A stretch of 64,000 nt of DNA, taken from contig OZ020617.1 in assembly GCA_963971575.1 (NCBI GenBank), positions 21,723,403 to 21,787,402 of the forward strand, read 5' to 3'. Positions 22,791-35,374 of the stretch are shown piece by piece (positions within the stretch are counted from its first letter, which is position 1; each line of letters begins with the position of its first letter). The translations under genes and the position numbers were made by a program. The notes below the pieces were generated by a model. The model ran no database searches. It saw nothing but the letters and a program-made list of their open reading frames with translations, and was not told the origin of the DNA. This stretch comes from Liopterus haemorrhoidalis. Taxonomy: Eukaryota > Arthropoda > Insecta > Coleoptera > Dytiscidae.

Positions 22791-23770
22791 TTTATTTTAT
22801 TTTATTTTATTTTACATTGTTTGGAACACAAACAGAACAAACCCAGTGAAGTGTTCGCTATCAAATTTTTTACACGTTTACATAAAAGGTGATAACAAGT
22901 TGTAACATATTAATGTATAAATATACAATTGAATAGGGAAAGAAATATTAAAGTATAGAAGTATAGAACGGATAAAATGGAAAAGATATAATATCAGCCA
23001 GAACGTATGTGCTTTAATTTATTAATACAAAGGCGTTTAAATTGAATTAGGTTTACGTTAAAAAGATCAATATCTGAAAAATTGTTATTATAAGAGGTGC
23101 AAAGTCTATTTATTACTGAATTATCGAATGATTTGGTGTTTGACAAGGGCTGATGAAAAAGTACCGTACCACGGGTATTGCATCTCGGAATTAGAAATGT
23201 TATGAATGATAATAATTCATTAGACAAAATATTATTAGTTACAACTTTATATAAGGTCAGCATGTCTGTAAGCGTGCGACGATCGCTCAAATGTAACATG
23301 TTAAAGGAAAGACATGCCGCATCATAGTTTACATATTCTGTAGAGGATTTATAGCAAAAATATTTAAGAGCTTTTTTTTGAATTCTTTCCAATTGACTGA
23401 TGTACTGAAGATAATTAGGATTTCATACAACAGATGCAAAGTTTAAATGACTAAATACAAAGGAAAAATACAGTGACTTAAAGACAGCAATAGACTAAAA
23501 TTTTTTAGTTGAGCGTATTATAAATCCCAACATTTTCAAGGCCTTACAACAGATGAAGTCAATATGACGGTCAAATAAGAGTTTTTAATCTAGAAGTACC
23601 CCAAGATCTCTCACACAGTTGGATGTTTGGAGAATTTTGTCGTTTAGGTTATAATTATATGTTATTCTAGTTCTATTTCTAGTAAAGGTTATGATCTGGC
23701 ATTTATCATAATTTAAATAAAATTTATTTATATCACAAAAAGTTTGAAAATTATTAATGCCCATTTAATT
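22791..23770 (-). pseudogene. 3' fragment of a Jockey-like LINE (end of RT and C-terminus)
   Basis: On the plus strand the left end is (ATTTT)n at 22791-22813, a LINE tail for a minus-strand element. On the minus strand from about 23760, interrupted frames read FCDINKFYLNYDKCQIITF and RDLGVLLD (RT motifs after the YxDD box), HLNFASVVWNP, QLERIQKKALKYF and then an open stretch to 22994 ending in NKLKHIRSG. The last 132 codons (22994-23392) remain open. The YxDD motif and everything 5' of it are missing, a normal 5' truncation. Confidence 0.75.
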
Positions 23771-23779
23771 TAGTCTCCG

Positions 23780-25080
23780 ACTGTAAAAACTATGAGGTTG
23801 CTTAAATTAGGCAACATTATTATTTTATAAGAGAATTTCAATGAGTGAAGCAATTTTTTGTCAGCAGAAATCCACTGTAAAATATGACACCCCATATTAA
23901 ATAATAAAGTGTAAATACATAAGTACGAAGGCACACTAACGTGATAGATGGAATAGGAATTTTTAAAAACCAAGATTGACGATATTTAGACGGTCTGCCG
24001 TTAATAGTTGTTAGAGACGTACACTCTCAGCAGGAAGGAGTTCCATCTCAAAACCTTAGTTCAAATACAGACCAATTGGATTGATACCAATGGGAGAGAG
24101 AGAGAGAGGGAGAAGAATTTGTCAATAAGTCATAATTTACGTCTTGAACTCATACTAAGAATATAATAACAAGAATAAAGGTAATAAAGCGGCAAATACT
24201 CAGATGTTTTTATTGCATTTATTCAACTCAACCAAACAATTTCGCTTTCCGCTGTCTGTTCATATAATGCTAAAGCCGGCTGAGCGATGTTCTACCTACA
24301 TATTGCAAACCAACAACCGTGTTGAACGGTGGGAGAACTAACAACCTACTTATCCGGATCACTGGGCCGGATTAATGAGTCGGCTCAGCAAACTGAACTT
24401 AATATTTGTAAGTCCGTAATAATTAATTTCAATAAAATTCATATAAATTTAATTTTCATTTTTTCTCGATTATTTTGCGACACAAGATTATGACTTATCT
24501 ATATCTTTGAATTCAGCATAAAATACTTTATCAAATAAATAAAAGTGTGTCCCTTTTTAAAATAAAAAAGTTGAACAACATATTTTGAAAACCACTGGTT
24601 GAAACGAAAAATTGCTCCACTCACTGATATTCTATTATATAATAATAATTGTTGTTTGATTCAAACAACCTCATAATTCTCGTGATAGCAACACTGGACT
24701 AATTAAAATGAACCGACTGTATATTATAACGATTTTATGGTTGACACAAAAGGGGTAGGAATATTTTCAATATAGTAGCCCTAATAATTATAATGCATAA
24801 TTAGCAACTAATTATTCAATGCCATCTATTGATTATATTAGTCGATTTATTACCGGCCAAACTGTAAATTTTGTTTATAAACTGGACATGATTTGTAGAG
24901 GATACGGGCAGTCGACTGTAAAACTAGGGACAATCATCTTTTCCTACGCCAACTGTGAAAGCAACGGGCCCGTGTAGCTCCATGCGGGAGCGTGAAAAAC
25001 CATATGGCGGAAATATAGTGTAGTGGAAGGATTCCTACTAGAGGTATTGAATACGGGTATGGGAAACTGAAGTATTATTA
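23780..25080. other. No gene recognised; one (GA)n microsatellite
   Basis: A GA repeat lies at 24092-24112. The rest is AT-rich unique-looking sequence with no supported ORF. Confidence 0.4.
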
Positions 25081-25950
25081 ATTCGAAGTGTTGGAATTTT
25101 AAGGAGTAAATGGGAGATCAATTAGTAATTGTGGGGAGTTATATAAATCCGAGACGACATTTAGTAACTGGGCAGCCGTGTATCAATCTGGGAGAGACAT
25201 TACAATTGACTACGGGATTAGTAGCTGTTTGCGGTTATGTAACTCCACGTGGTTGAGGAATCAAGGGAACACACCCGCAGGCATTTAGCTCCTGGGACAG
25301 GCGTTTAGCTCTCAAGTTACTGAGAGGAGAGACATCATCGACCCGCGATTGTGCTGGTAGATGTTCAGACATTACAATTAGAATATTTGGTTTATGGATC
25401 TCAGTACGTTAACGTACAGGCCATCCATGAAAAGGTATTCAGGTACTCATGTACCTCGCTCTTATGTAAATACAATCCCTGTACCTTGTCGAGCGTGTCA
25501 TGGTCTTAGATTTCTCTGACTCTTGCTCTGTACAAGGAATATTTGAATATTGTTGTTCGTTATAAGAAAATATACATTTTCCCACTCCAAACCTAGGTTC
25601 AGTCCTGTCCATAATAATCTGTATGTGTGAATGAGTGGATAAACATGCTTTCCTAGATTTTGTGCCTTATCGAGGAAGGAAATAATAAACCTTGAAGATG
25701 AGAAATGAACGAGAAATTCTCGCTGACGAGAAAGGAGTGTACGAACCCAGATATTACAGCTAGATTTACTGAAAGTAGTGTATGTTAATAAATGGTAGAT
25801 TAAAGATTAATTGGGAGTTGTTCTTTCAATTCACAACCCACACAACCGTGGTACTGAAATTCAGATCAAAAGGTTGAACGTGTGACTTTCAGGCCCTTGT
25901 TCCTCATATTTCAGGATGTAAGAGGAAAGGTAAGTGATTGTTCTACCTTT
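25080..25950. other. Less AT-rich block of unknown origin
   Basis: The block stands out from its neighbours by base composition and lack of poly-A/T runs. It repeats the phrases GACATTACAATT (25197, 25369) and CATTTAGCTC/GCGTTTAGCTC (25283, 25303). No ORF is convincing on either strand. An old LTR or other repeat is possible, but no paired ends were found. Confidence 0.3.
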
Positions 25951-26159
25951 TTTTTTGTTACGGCTGATTGGAAGGGTATTCGCCCAATTAGCAGTGTAAA
26001 TGGCATCCAAGTTGATTAAACGCATACGGTAGGTTCTGTTAAGGATCTTACCGTCGGTTTTGCCATCTATGGATTTTAACTGGTGCCCTTTTAAAAGAAT
26101 TCTCCCACCACTCCTCTCTGACAGTGAGCTGTGATGTGGCTAGGGTGCTTTAGTTGAGC

Positions 26160-26400
26160 TATTTTAACACGTTGAGCCCCACATGCCGATCGGTGGATCA
26201 CTCCTTTAAAACGTTAGCGGCCCGCGGGTTCACGGGTGAGCACGCGGCAATTTCTACTTCGGGACCGCGTGTGTACCGGTGGGTATGATTTAAATAAAAT
26301 TTAGGTATAGTAGTCCATTCGCCGGTGCCTTGAAGAGATACCGTATATAGCGGTCTTGGCAGGTTTGACATAGAACTCATTTTTAAATGATTTTTTTGAA
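26160..26400. repeat. Possible piggyBac-like fragment
   Basis: TTAACACGTTGAGCCCCACATG at 26164 resembles piggyBac-family termini, which begin at a TTAA target and commonly read TTAACRCGTT. A second AAACGTTAGCGGCC follows at 26207 and a GC-rich stretch to about 26280. A matching inverted end was not located. Confidence 0.3.
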
Positions 26401-27550
26401 AATACAAACATAAATTTTTAATTTTTATATAAGTTTCATTTAAGATATAATAAGTAATTAATAACTACTAAAGAAAGGATGTCAGAACTGCTATATACTA
26501 CTATTTTGGGTGGGGAGGCACTTAACTGTTGTGTAATGAATCTCACTGTTATGTAAAGAATACATGTAATTATTTTTTTCGGACAAAATACTATCTTATA
26601 TGCAGCAAATCTTTAAATTTACTCCATTTTCGAAATCTACGACTTCTATTTACCCGAAATTGATATAGAACTCGACATATTTGATAAATAGCAAAATTCA
26701 ATTTTCGAACGATATTTCGAAAGCGACTTCATTTGAGACCAGGTGCTGCGGACAAACCTAAGCAAATAGATGCATTCCCTATATGCATGGAGCATCTTAC
26801 TTATATGTTATAATTTACAGCTGGTCCTGCCGGATATGTTAATATTTTTATTTAATTTCGGGCAAATTCCGAATAATAACAAGTCATATGCCTTTTTTTT
26901 ACTTCATTTTTGTAATTTACAGGTCCAATTTGGCCGAGAACGACAAAAGGTGTCAAAATAATACAAAGTTGAGACTTTACGCATTTCGGCCGCTATCTTA
27001 ATTTCGGCGCCCCTCAGAGAAAAATTCCGCACATATTCTAGTAGCCAAGGATATGCCCTACAGATTAAGGAAGAATTGAAATAAAATGTTAATATACGCA
27101 TATTTGCAGTGATAGAGTAGTATATCATCATGTCTTGAATTTGGGAAAAAATCTATCAAAATTTAAAATTTTCGCCATTTTGATAACAGATTCGTAATCT
27201 ACGATATTAAATTAATAGAAAACGAACCATATCTTAGTTAATATATCATTCGTTAGCCATTTCGGAAATCACTTTTTTGCGTCTCAAAATGAATTATGCA
27301 CGGTATTTTGTAAACTAAGTGACGAAAATTCGCATACGACACGGCAAATATTAGCTAATGGTCTATTCTACAAATATGTATTTAACCATTTCGATCATAA
27401 AAAATAGTTATCGTTATCGTAATTGGCGCGCTATTTTCGCCGCCATCTTGAATCTGTCTCCCTTCACAAATAGGTGCTGGAGGTCAAAGTTTTTTATTTA
27501 TTTATAAAGAACACGTCTGTGCAGTATCAACGTAAAATATGGTTCGTAGG
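26400..27550. other. AT-rich sequence, no gene recognised
   Basis: Two related phrases near 26990 and 27440 (TTTCGGCCGCTATCTTAATTTC and TTTTCGCCGCCATCTTGAATCTG) suggest an old internal duplication. No coding frame is supported. Confidence 0.4.
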
Positions 27551-27558
27551 CACTAGAC

Positions 27559-28102
27559 CAGTAGTTCTCAATCTTATTTGAACTACCGAACTACTAAGTG
27601 TTCCTCGAAATCTACATTCTTTAAGCGAACAAACAGAAAGATATATGTATCTATATTTCTACCTACGTTCTAAAATATAGTAAGGAAAGATGTTGTAAAT
27701 AAGACACCTTGAAGCTTGAAATTAAAAATTATTTATTAAAATCATATTCTCATGTAATGAGAAGGATGAACCTGGTGCGCTGCTTTCAATGTATCAATAC
27801 TCGGCTCTATTTTTGTCAGCAGTATTCTTAAATCACCGCTATTAGGTATTTGCAGTCGGTTTCTTTTTTTGTTAATAGATTTGTGACCGTACTAAACCCA
27901 CGTTCCACTAAATATGATGAACGAAATGCAATTAACAACTTTTGTATTATAGCCCATAACCCAGGATAAGCTGTAGGAATCTGCTTATTTATGCCCCTTT
28001 ATTTTTATTCAACGCACCCCAAATGCACCCGAGGCTACTATCGCCTCCTGGTTCGTACCAGCGCCCCCCAGAGGGCAGTATCTCCCACTTTGAGAATCAC
28101 TG
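27559..28102 (-). mobile_element. hAT element (544 bp) with perfect 8-bp target duplication and transposase fragment
   Basis: The left end CAGTAGTTCTCAATCTTATT and inverted right end CAGTGATTCTCAAAGTGGGA are hAT termini. The flanks CACTAGAC (27551-27558) and CACTAGAC (28103-28110) are identical. Between about 27960 and 27760 the minus strand encodes the end of a hAT transposase. Confidence 0.92.
27760..27960 (-). pseudogene. C-terminal fragment of a hAT transposase
   Basis: The minus strand reads LLIAFRSSYLVERGFSTVTN, then LLTKKRNRLQIPNSGDLRIL and a Lys/His-rich end. The SSYLVERGFS segment is the hAT dimerisation region, found at the C-terminus of ZBED-like hAT transposases. The DNA-binding BED finger and catalytic residues are absent from this short copy. 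Confidence 0.75.
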
Positions 28103-28110
28103 CACTAGAC

Positions 28111-28990
28111 AATATGCTTGGAACTAGAATGGTTGAAATCACAAAAACCTCGATGGGACATTTTCTTGCGGCACATCCCTATCAACATTTTTGTGTCATT
28201 GTAACATGGTATCAGTTAAATTCAAATGCTATCTCATACCCGGAAAAGGAGTAAAAGTTTTTTTCTTTTTTTTTTAGTCATTTACAGTGAAGCGTCACTA
28301 TTTTGTTTTTTAAATGTTATTCCGAAAAATAAATCTAACATAAAATCTTTTGATATCAACGTAACCATTACTTCTCAAAACAGACCAGAATTTTAGACAG
28401 TATTGTTAAGAAAATTGAATCATCTACGTTTCCTGATAAGGGTTATATTCCACATTCCATTAGGTATTTAATAGTTATGAAGATACCATAGAAACACTTT
28501 CACAGTGTTTGCGCTATTACGAAGGATATCAAAGAGCAACAGGAAAATTCACTTACTAACTTTATAAGTTAAAAATATCTTCGTTAAAGTTGTATATTTT
28601 GTTTTGCATTTAGCTTTTGCAGAACATTTATATTTCACTATCTTGGCTTCTAGGATCGTTGCTAGACGAAAGTACTTATTTTTATGCAGAGAAACAAAAA
28701 ATATAATATCTTCGTTCTCTAGGGTGTCTTTCCACAAAGTAGATATTATTTCTACTATTTTTAGTATTTGTTATTATTTTTGTAGGAAGCTTCCAGGAAA
28801 GCTCTCCTGGGTGAGATTAAAATCAAATAAACAATGGTACAAAAGTAATTTTATAACACATACTAAAAACCTGAAACAATAATACATGTAGACAATTATA
28901 TTTAAACTCAAGAAAAAAATATTGTGTATAAAAGAAACAGGGCAGAACGTGAATTTTGGAGTATCAATATTAGTTTTCAAATATGTAAAT
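28111..28990. other. AT-rich sequence, no gene recognised
   Basis: Overlapping open stretches on both strands at 28550-28880 have no recognisable domain and low-complexity composition. Confidence 0.4.
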
Positions 28991-29012
28991 GAGGTGATAT
29001 TTCAAATATTTA

Positions 29013-29110
29013 ATGTTTTTTAGGGTTTTGTAGGTATGACCAAAAAACCCTTATAGCGTCATTGTGTCGTCTGTCTGTCCGTTTGTCTGTCTGTCTGTCT
29101 TTCTGTCTCC
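29013..29110 (-). repeat. Truncated inverted copy of the CAGACAGA-bearing repeat family
   Basis: TTTTAGGGTTTTGTAGGTATGACC and ACCCTTATAG are followed by the (GTCT)n run. This is the reverse complement of the right ends at 12802 and 41466. The other end is missing. Confidence 0.75.
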
Positions 29111-30284
29111 ATGTAATTCCTGAGTCCTGAGGGTTTCCTCACTTTGCACTATGTAACGTACATAGTGCAAACATAAATAGATCGATGAAACATTATATTA
29201 GCTCTTAAAGCATTTGATAATATTTGCACTCCTATAGTATTATTATTATTATCCTTGGAGTTTTTCAAATCTTGACAAGTGTCCACTATTCGCAAACTTG
29301 AGTAACTTTTTGAGCCAATTATTATTATTATCATTTTTTTTTTTTTTTCAAAATATATAGGTAATTTCTTAAATATAATTTCGATAAATAAATTGTAACA
29401 GAAAAGCCATGTGCTAACTATATTTCACATTTTTTGAAAATCTATAAAAACTTTCCAGACACTTGGAATGATGATAAGTAGAAAAGTATTCGAGAACATC
29501 AGCTATGACATTTTCTCATCCAACCTGACAAACAAGAAATAGAAATAAATGTGTTTTTAAAAGTGCAATGTTTCAAACAATTTTAGTTAGTGGACATCAA
29601 ACTAACATAAAACTTAAAACACAAGTTTAAACACAGAATGAACTCTTTACTCAACTACGATATATTGATTTTTAAAAAAATTTTTTTTTTTTACAATTGC
29701 AATAAAAAGTAAGCTTTTGCGCTTTGAGAACACTGCTAAGTTGAGATTTACTGGGGGTTTTCACTTAGCGCTCTAAAGCGCATTATGGAAAATTCACTCG
29801 CTTTAACCTATAAATGTCAGCTAATAATTAAATATAATTTAAATATGAATAGAGATTTTATATTGAGAACTAACACGCGTTTAAAGCGATAAGTATGAAA
29901 TATGCAATCCAAACCTTCCCTGGGAGACAATCGCATTTTAATGCACTCATTATGGATCTCGCGTATACAGTTCACGCCAGTGAGCTCTAAATGTGTGGAT
30001 GTATTGTATGAATATTAGGGATTGTATTACCGGGTAACCGGTTTACCGGCAAATTGTCAAATTAACGTTCAACATTTGGTAAATTTTTGTAATTTACCGG
30101 TAATTCGGTGAATAAAAAATCTAAATTCGAAGTTTTTGTATACAAAATATTGTGTTTATAGGTATTTAAAAGAATATTTCAAATGAAACTAGGTAAGTAA
30201 CAATATATATATATATAAAATAAAACGCAGGTTGTCTTTTATTCGTCAGTTTATTAAAATAGTTCTTGTCAATTTATAAAATAT

Positions 30285-30490
30285 GAAACGTTTCGTGCAT
30301 GGGTAGTATGCACATCTTCAGTCAGTCAATAGATAAAATAAAATCACCACGTAGTCAACTCGAAGTTAAAAACTGTGTCAGTTTTTTTTCAACTGTGTGT
30401 GTTTGACTTCGAGTTTACTACGTGGTGATTTTATTTTATCTATTGACTGACTGAAGATGTGCATACTACCCATGCACGAAACGTTTCGTC
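30285..30490. repeat. Inverted repeat carrying two hammerhead-ribozyme-like cores
   Basis: The arms 30285-30366 and 30406-30488 are near-perfect reverse complements of about 82 bases with a loop of about 39. In the right arm the order is CTGAAGA (30451-30457), stem GTGCAT/ATGCAC with loop ACTACCC, GAAA (30478-30481), a small ACG-TTT-CGT hairpin, then GTC (30488-30490). This fits the hammerhead pattern CUGANGA-stem II-GAAA-stem III-UH. The left arm has the same core on the minus strand. Such motifs are known in Penelope-like elements and retrozymes. Stem I is not evident. Confidence 0.6.
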
Positions 30491-30504
30491 AAGAACCAAA
30501 TATC

Positions 30505-30507
<3 letters not shown>

Positions 30508-30535
<28 letters not shown>
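30508..30535. repeat. (AT)n microsatellite beside the foldback
   Basis: About 14 AT units. A shorter AT run lies on the other side near 30203-30218, so the foldback probably inserted in an AT repeat. Confidence 0.85.
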
Positions 30536-30539
30536 TTCA

Positions 30540-31235
30540 CACATTTTTAAGCATTGAACTAAAAAAAGCATTCATATGTAGCATAAAGGAGAGAATGACT
30601 AATTATTCAGACGTGTTACACTATTTAACAGACCCTAATTTGGTTTTTCCGGTTGAAGAAAATTATGGAATTTTTAATATAAGAAGTAAAGCCACAAGTA
30701 TTAAAAGTATTGTTGATATTGTAGAAAGCATCTCGTACAATTAAACAGACTCCAGCGATAGTAGTCAGAGTCACTTAAATGATTCGGATTCGGATTCAGA
30801 TTACGAGATTAATACTTCTACATCAAGTACTGAATTATCTATGAAGGAAAATCCTTATGTCCTTATTAAACAAAATACGGATATGGCTCAGGGAGTGTCA
30901 GATTTAGAAGAAAAGAACACTAAAGATCTGAAAGAGCTAATAAAAAAAAAAAGAATTAGAGTACTTTCGACAAGAAAAAATACGAAGGAAGTACATTCAA
31001 ATAGTTTTTGATTATTTGATGACCATTCGTCCAACGAGTGTTGAACTTGAGAGAGTATTTTTGGGAGCTGGATTATTTTGCACCAAAATTAGATCTCAAT
31101 TAGGAGATAAGACTTTGGATATGTTAAGTTTCTTAAGAAGTTATTTTTTTAAAATGTTATTTAATAAGAATTGTTCTACATTGCTATTTCTGTATTATTT
31201 TATTAATATTTTGTTTAGAGTAATATTTTAATTTT
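30540..31235 (+). pseudogene. hAT transposase, C-terminal part, degenerate
   Basis: The plus strand gives KKAFICSIKERMTNYSDVLH and LTDPNLVFPVEENYG up to a stop at 30742. An acidic Ser/Asp-rich linker and a Lys-rich segment (LKELIKKKRIRVL) follow. After a frameshift comes FDYLMTIRPTSVELERVF, then LFCTKIRSQLGDKTLDMLSF and LRSYF, the hAT dimerisation domain (31010-31150). Stops and shifts make it inactive. The N-terminal half was lost or replaced by the nested foldback. Confidence 0.8.
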
Positions 31236-31619
31236 TATGTTTTTCATATTCTATATTTTTCGTTACTTTGAAATAAATGTGAAATACAAATCGAAATTTC
31301 TTATATTTCTTAATACCTTAATGTTATTTTTCAGGAAAAAAATACTGGTAATTTACCGGTAAACAGGTATTTCAATTTTCATTTACCGAATTACCGGTAA
31401 ACGAAAAAGTCGGTAAATTTACAAACCCTAATGAATATGAAATTTTTAAACTCCACCAATCGCACATCTGTGTGTAATCGGATGTTAAACGTATGGTGGC
31501 ACGCATGGTGGACTCACCTGCCAGTAATTTGACCACAAGTTATCTAGATCACCTTGAAGTACTGTTGCTTGCGTAATAAGATTATTGTGTTATCTTAAAT
31601 TTGGTATCACCGGTATGGA

Positions 31620-31785
31620 AGGAGCATGTGGACGAAACTATGGATTTCAAAGTGGCAACATAAAATTGGAAGGGGGTTAGAACTGAACCTTGCGGTACAC
31701 CACTGAGGATTTCTGCAGAGACACATAGTCTCGAAACTTTGTCGAAAGCATGAGAGAAATCGAGATATATAATATTAATAGGCTT
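31620..31785 (-). pseudogene. Reverse-transcriptase fragment of a Jockey-like LINE
   Basis: The minus strand reads NIIYLDFSHAFDKVSRL and, after a deletion of the intervening RT residues, ILSGVPQGSVLTP. The first matches the RT motif with the first catalytic Asp (LDFSKAFDxV). The second is the GVPQGSxLxP motif. Only a few residues separate the two instead of the usual 60 or so, so the copy is internally deleted. Confidence 0.75.
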
Positions 31786-31789
31786 TACT

Positions 31790-33700
31790 TATAGAAGAGC
31801 TAATACTTATTGAACAATAATTATTTGCATCAAACTTGTCACCCTTCATATAAATAGGGATTACATAGAATTTCCATTTGCAAGGGTCTACCAAAGCGTC
31901 ATTGCATTTATTTAATATTAATGACGGTATGTTATCTGGTTTCAAGGGACATGATTCTTATGTACTACCTCAGAAATTACTTCGATGGATTTGTAAAAAC
32001 GATTGTAGAAAACTCCTGAGTATATTTTTAGCGCAAAATGTATTGCCGTTTTCATCGGTGCAATATTCTTAATCTCGCAAAAATGTTATTAAGGACATTA
32101 TATAGCTCTACAGTGAATACAATCATTTGTAAAGGAACTTGTTTATTGAATTTAACTCTACAATAAAGTAAAATAATAGAAAAGTAGTTCAAAAGCAGCA
32201 CACATGAATTGTAAAATAAATTAATCAAAACCACTACCGCACTGTTAAAAGCAGTGAGGTGTGATCCAACATATATACCAAATTTACACTACTTTTAATG
32301 ACTTAGTTTCAGTTGAGCCCGACACTATTTCGTGAATTGCAAAATGGTGTTATTTATAGAGTAGCTATTACTTTTCATTAACACTATATCACAATATATC
32401 CAACTGAATAGGTTGAAAGCTCTTTTTCGACTAATGTATATGCAACCAATTTATCATGTGTGTTGTGTGGATTATATACAAATACTATTACGATGCTCGA
32501 AAGAATTCGAAAATGGCAGGAAAGTGCAGTAACAGGTATGTTACAATAGCAGGTTTTTGGAACGTCATTTGTAATATGCAGAGGCCGGCACTTATATACA
32601 ACGATACTTTTGCCATAGGCGTGCTATTTTAAACTTGATTTTGAACGAATAAATGAGTAATAATTTTTAAATTCTTTTTACTTATAAAGCGTTCTCTCTG
32701 ATTTAAGGATACTATATATAAACTGTATTGGGTATACCAGGTTCTTTTCTCAAAGCCTATTTGACATAGGAGATTGGTAAAAAAGGGTAATTCCAGTAAT
32801 CATATGTTCTGTCTGATAATGTTGTTTACATATGTGAGGAAAATTGGAAATAAACAGAAAGGCCCCTCCTTCTAACATCTATTATACGAATATAAAAAAT
32901 ATTTTTAAACTTGTTCATTACCCTATGATAAAAATGAACAAAATGATAAGCCTTATTCAATCATTAAAAGTTAGTAAACTTTAATATCCTAGTTCCGCTG
33001 TAACTAAAGTAACAGACTATTCTTACATTAAATATCTTGAGTTGAAGTGAGCTGTTTTTATAAATAAGTCATTTTCATTTCATCTTGACTTTTTGTGTAA
33101 TTTTTAGTACAAACTTTCGAATATATTAGTTTTCATGAATTTTTATTTATTTTTTTTATATAGGTACTTTCATAATTTGTCATTTTTCATAACATGTCAC
33201 TTTTTCCTTTTGACATTTAGAATTTGGCTGCCAATATGAAACATGAAATAAACACTAAGCTCTTTACAACTTGAGAAACTAAAAGTCCAGTTTAGTTCCC
33301 CTTAAACATAATAAACAGTATAAAGAAAAAGATAAAATGGATATGAGTAAAAACAAATATCTTTACTGCATCGTATTAATTCGTTAATACGAGCAGTATC
33401 AATAAAATTTTAAACTGGAAAGCATGAAGGAAACTAGGTAAAATCTGTATTCAATATTTTTAGTTTCATTTTTGTTCTTGAACAGAGAACAAAATGCCGT
33501 TCCTGTTTCCGTACTTTAAAAAATTTTGGTAATATGTTTATTTTGCTTTCGTTTTTGGTTTGTTCTCATCCTTGACAAAAATTGAACTAAAGAGTCGGGA
33601 GTCGATAACTTTTTCCGACTCCTCCAAAAAAGCCTCTTGCCTAGAGGCGCAAAAGATCCTCTCGAGGATTTAGTCTGGATGCATAATTCGTAAAAAAAAT
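31790..33700. other. AT-rich sequence, no gene recognised
   Basis: No domain, bounded repeat or RNA gene was seen in about 1.9 kb. Confidence 0.4.
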
Positions 33701-34291
33701 ATATATTGTCTTTTAGTTTTACAGGGACTTTATCACATCAGTTCGCCTTCAGCGTTCACGCAAAGCTAGCTTCTTTTTATAGAAATTTCCATCACCTTTC
33801 TCTAGACCACTTGTGTAATGTTGTCTATTTCCTGTCGCAAGTTTTCTTTTAAGGCCACTATATTCTGTGGCAACTTCACTTATACTTCAAACAGCCCCAG
33901 AGGAAGAAGTCAGGAACGCTCATATCAGATGGTCTTTCCGGCCACAACACTTTGCCAAAACATAAATCATCCTAGGAAAGTTTCCTTCAATAACTTCAAA
34001 GTATCGCGCGCTGTGTGTTTAGTGGCATCATCCTGCTGGAACTACATTCAATATGAACTCATCTAATTTGGATATCAAAAAGTGATGTAACATGGTTCTG
34101 TAACGTTCGTTGTTGCATGAACTGCTTTGCCGATAGCGTCTTTAAAAAAAATAGTACCCAATCTCTCTTTCAACATAAACACCGCAACAAACAGTATTTT
34201 TTTGGGGATGTAAAGAAGTCGGGTGCTTAATTGGAGGGTTTGCAGTTCCCCAAAAGGAATTATTTAGTCGATTTTTGACGACTGTGTTACC

Positions 34292-35374
34292 TAGGGATGA
34301 GAATTTATTTTTGAATATCGATATATGCGCGATTCGATATATCGTAAGTGTGATATCGATATTCGATATATATCGAAGTAAAAATATCGATATTTTCGAT
34401 ATATCGAAATAACTAAGACGTAACATGTAAGATATATAAATTACAGTTTTGATTGGCTTGGCGGGAAAAGAAGTCACCACTTGACAGACAATCACTTTAC
34501 AGTTGGTACTCACCCAGCTACCAACCAACTTTCAAATATTTTCCTACTTAACTGCTCTCTTAATTAAATATATATATGCTGTTCACTTTTGTAAGGACCA
34601 ACCAGATCTTTTTGGTTACTTTTATAGTGTACTACGGACTTTGAATGTCAATTAAAAATATTCCTTACGCTGTAAAACCGACGTTAGGTTTATTGGTTAT
34701 GATCATTATTAAGAAAGTGACATTTTTTATAATTTTTTAATATCAACATGACATACAATTTCAAAGATGCAAATTATTGAAAACAAAATTTCGCGTTATA
34801 GGCTAATCCAAACGATTAGACGGAACTAAATGGAAATTTCGTTATTTTAGGTTGTCACGAAAAGGGACCTTGCTTTGGTTATTTCATGTTTCAGGCTTGG
34901 AATGTGAAAATTTAAAATTTCAACAGTGAAACCATGGAAACGAATGACATATATCCAATATTTTAATACATTTTTCCATATTTTGAAGACAAAAAATAAA
35001 TAAATGGGAAATTTTTATAAAGAATGACAAAAAATTAAAATGCAATGAAAATTACATTTTATAATGACAATCAATTTAAACTAGAATTTGCAATGTGAGT
35101 ATGATTTACAAAACTTAAACAAAATGACCAAAAGTCCAAATTAATAGATAAAAATTACTAGATTTCAAAATCTAGTTCCGTCTAAACGTTTGGAATAGCC
35201 TATAGTTCGTTTTTACAAAAACGAGCAGCATATATTTAAATGTAAAACATATACAAGAATACGATAATTTGTGCGAATATCGATATATAGGGCGATATAT
35301 CGCATTTCAAATATCGATATATTTTACTAAAGTATCGACATTTTCGAAATGTCGATATATCGTTACCATCCCTA
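34292..35374. mobile_element. hAT element (1083 bp) inside the transposase remnant
   Basis: The termini are TAGGGATGAGAAT and, inverted, TAGGGATGGTAAC. The flanks are GTGTTACC (34284-34291) and GTATTACC (35375-35382), an 8-bp duplication with one mismatch. Both ends carry dense TATCGATATATCGA-type palindromes. No transposase remains. A 400-bp MITE (34801-35200) is nested within it. Confidence 0.87.
34801..35200. mobile_element. TA-flanked MITE, family A copy 1 (400 bp)
   Basis: The termini are GGCTAATCCAAACGATTAGA and, inverted, GGCTATTCCAAACGTTTAGA, each continuing CGGAACTA. TA lies on both sides, as for Tc1/mariner targets. Internal sequence is shared with 44790-45590. Confidence 0.87.

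Larger units (their letters stand above)
30016..31430 (+). mobile_element. hAT element (1415 bp) with perfect 8-bp target duplication
   Basis: The termini are TAGGGATTGTA and, inverted, TAGGGTTTGTA. The flanks are ATGAATAT (30008-30015) and ATGAATAT (31431-31438), identical. Sub-terminal ACCGGTAA/TTACCGGT motifs recur at both ends, a likely transposase-binding array. It carries transposase fragments and a nested foldback at about 30200-30510. Confidence 0.93.

Noticed and set aside
26198..26407. 69-codon minus-strand ORF
   Set aside because: It overlaps a probable transposon end with biased GC; no recognisable protein.
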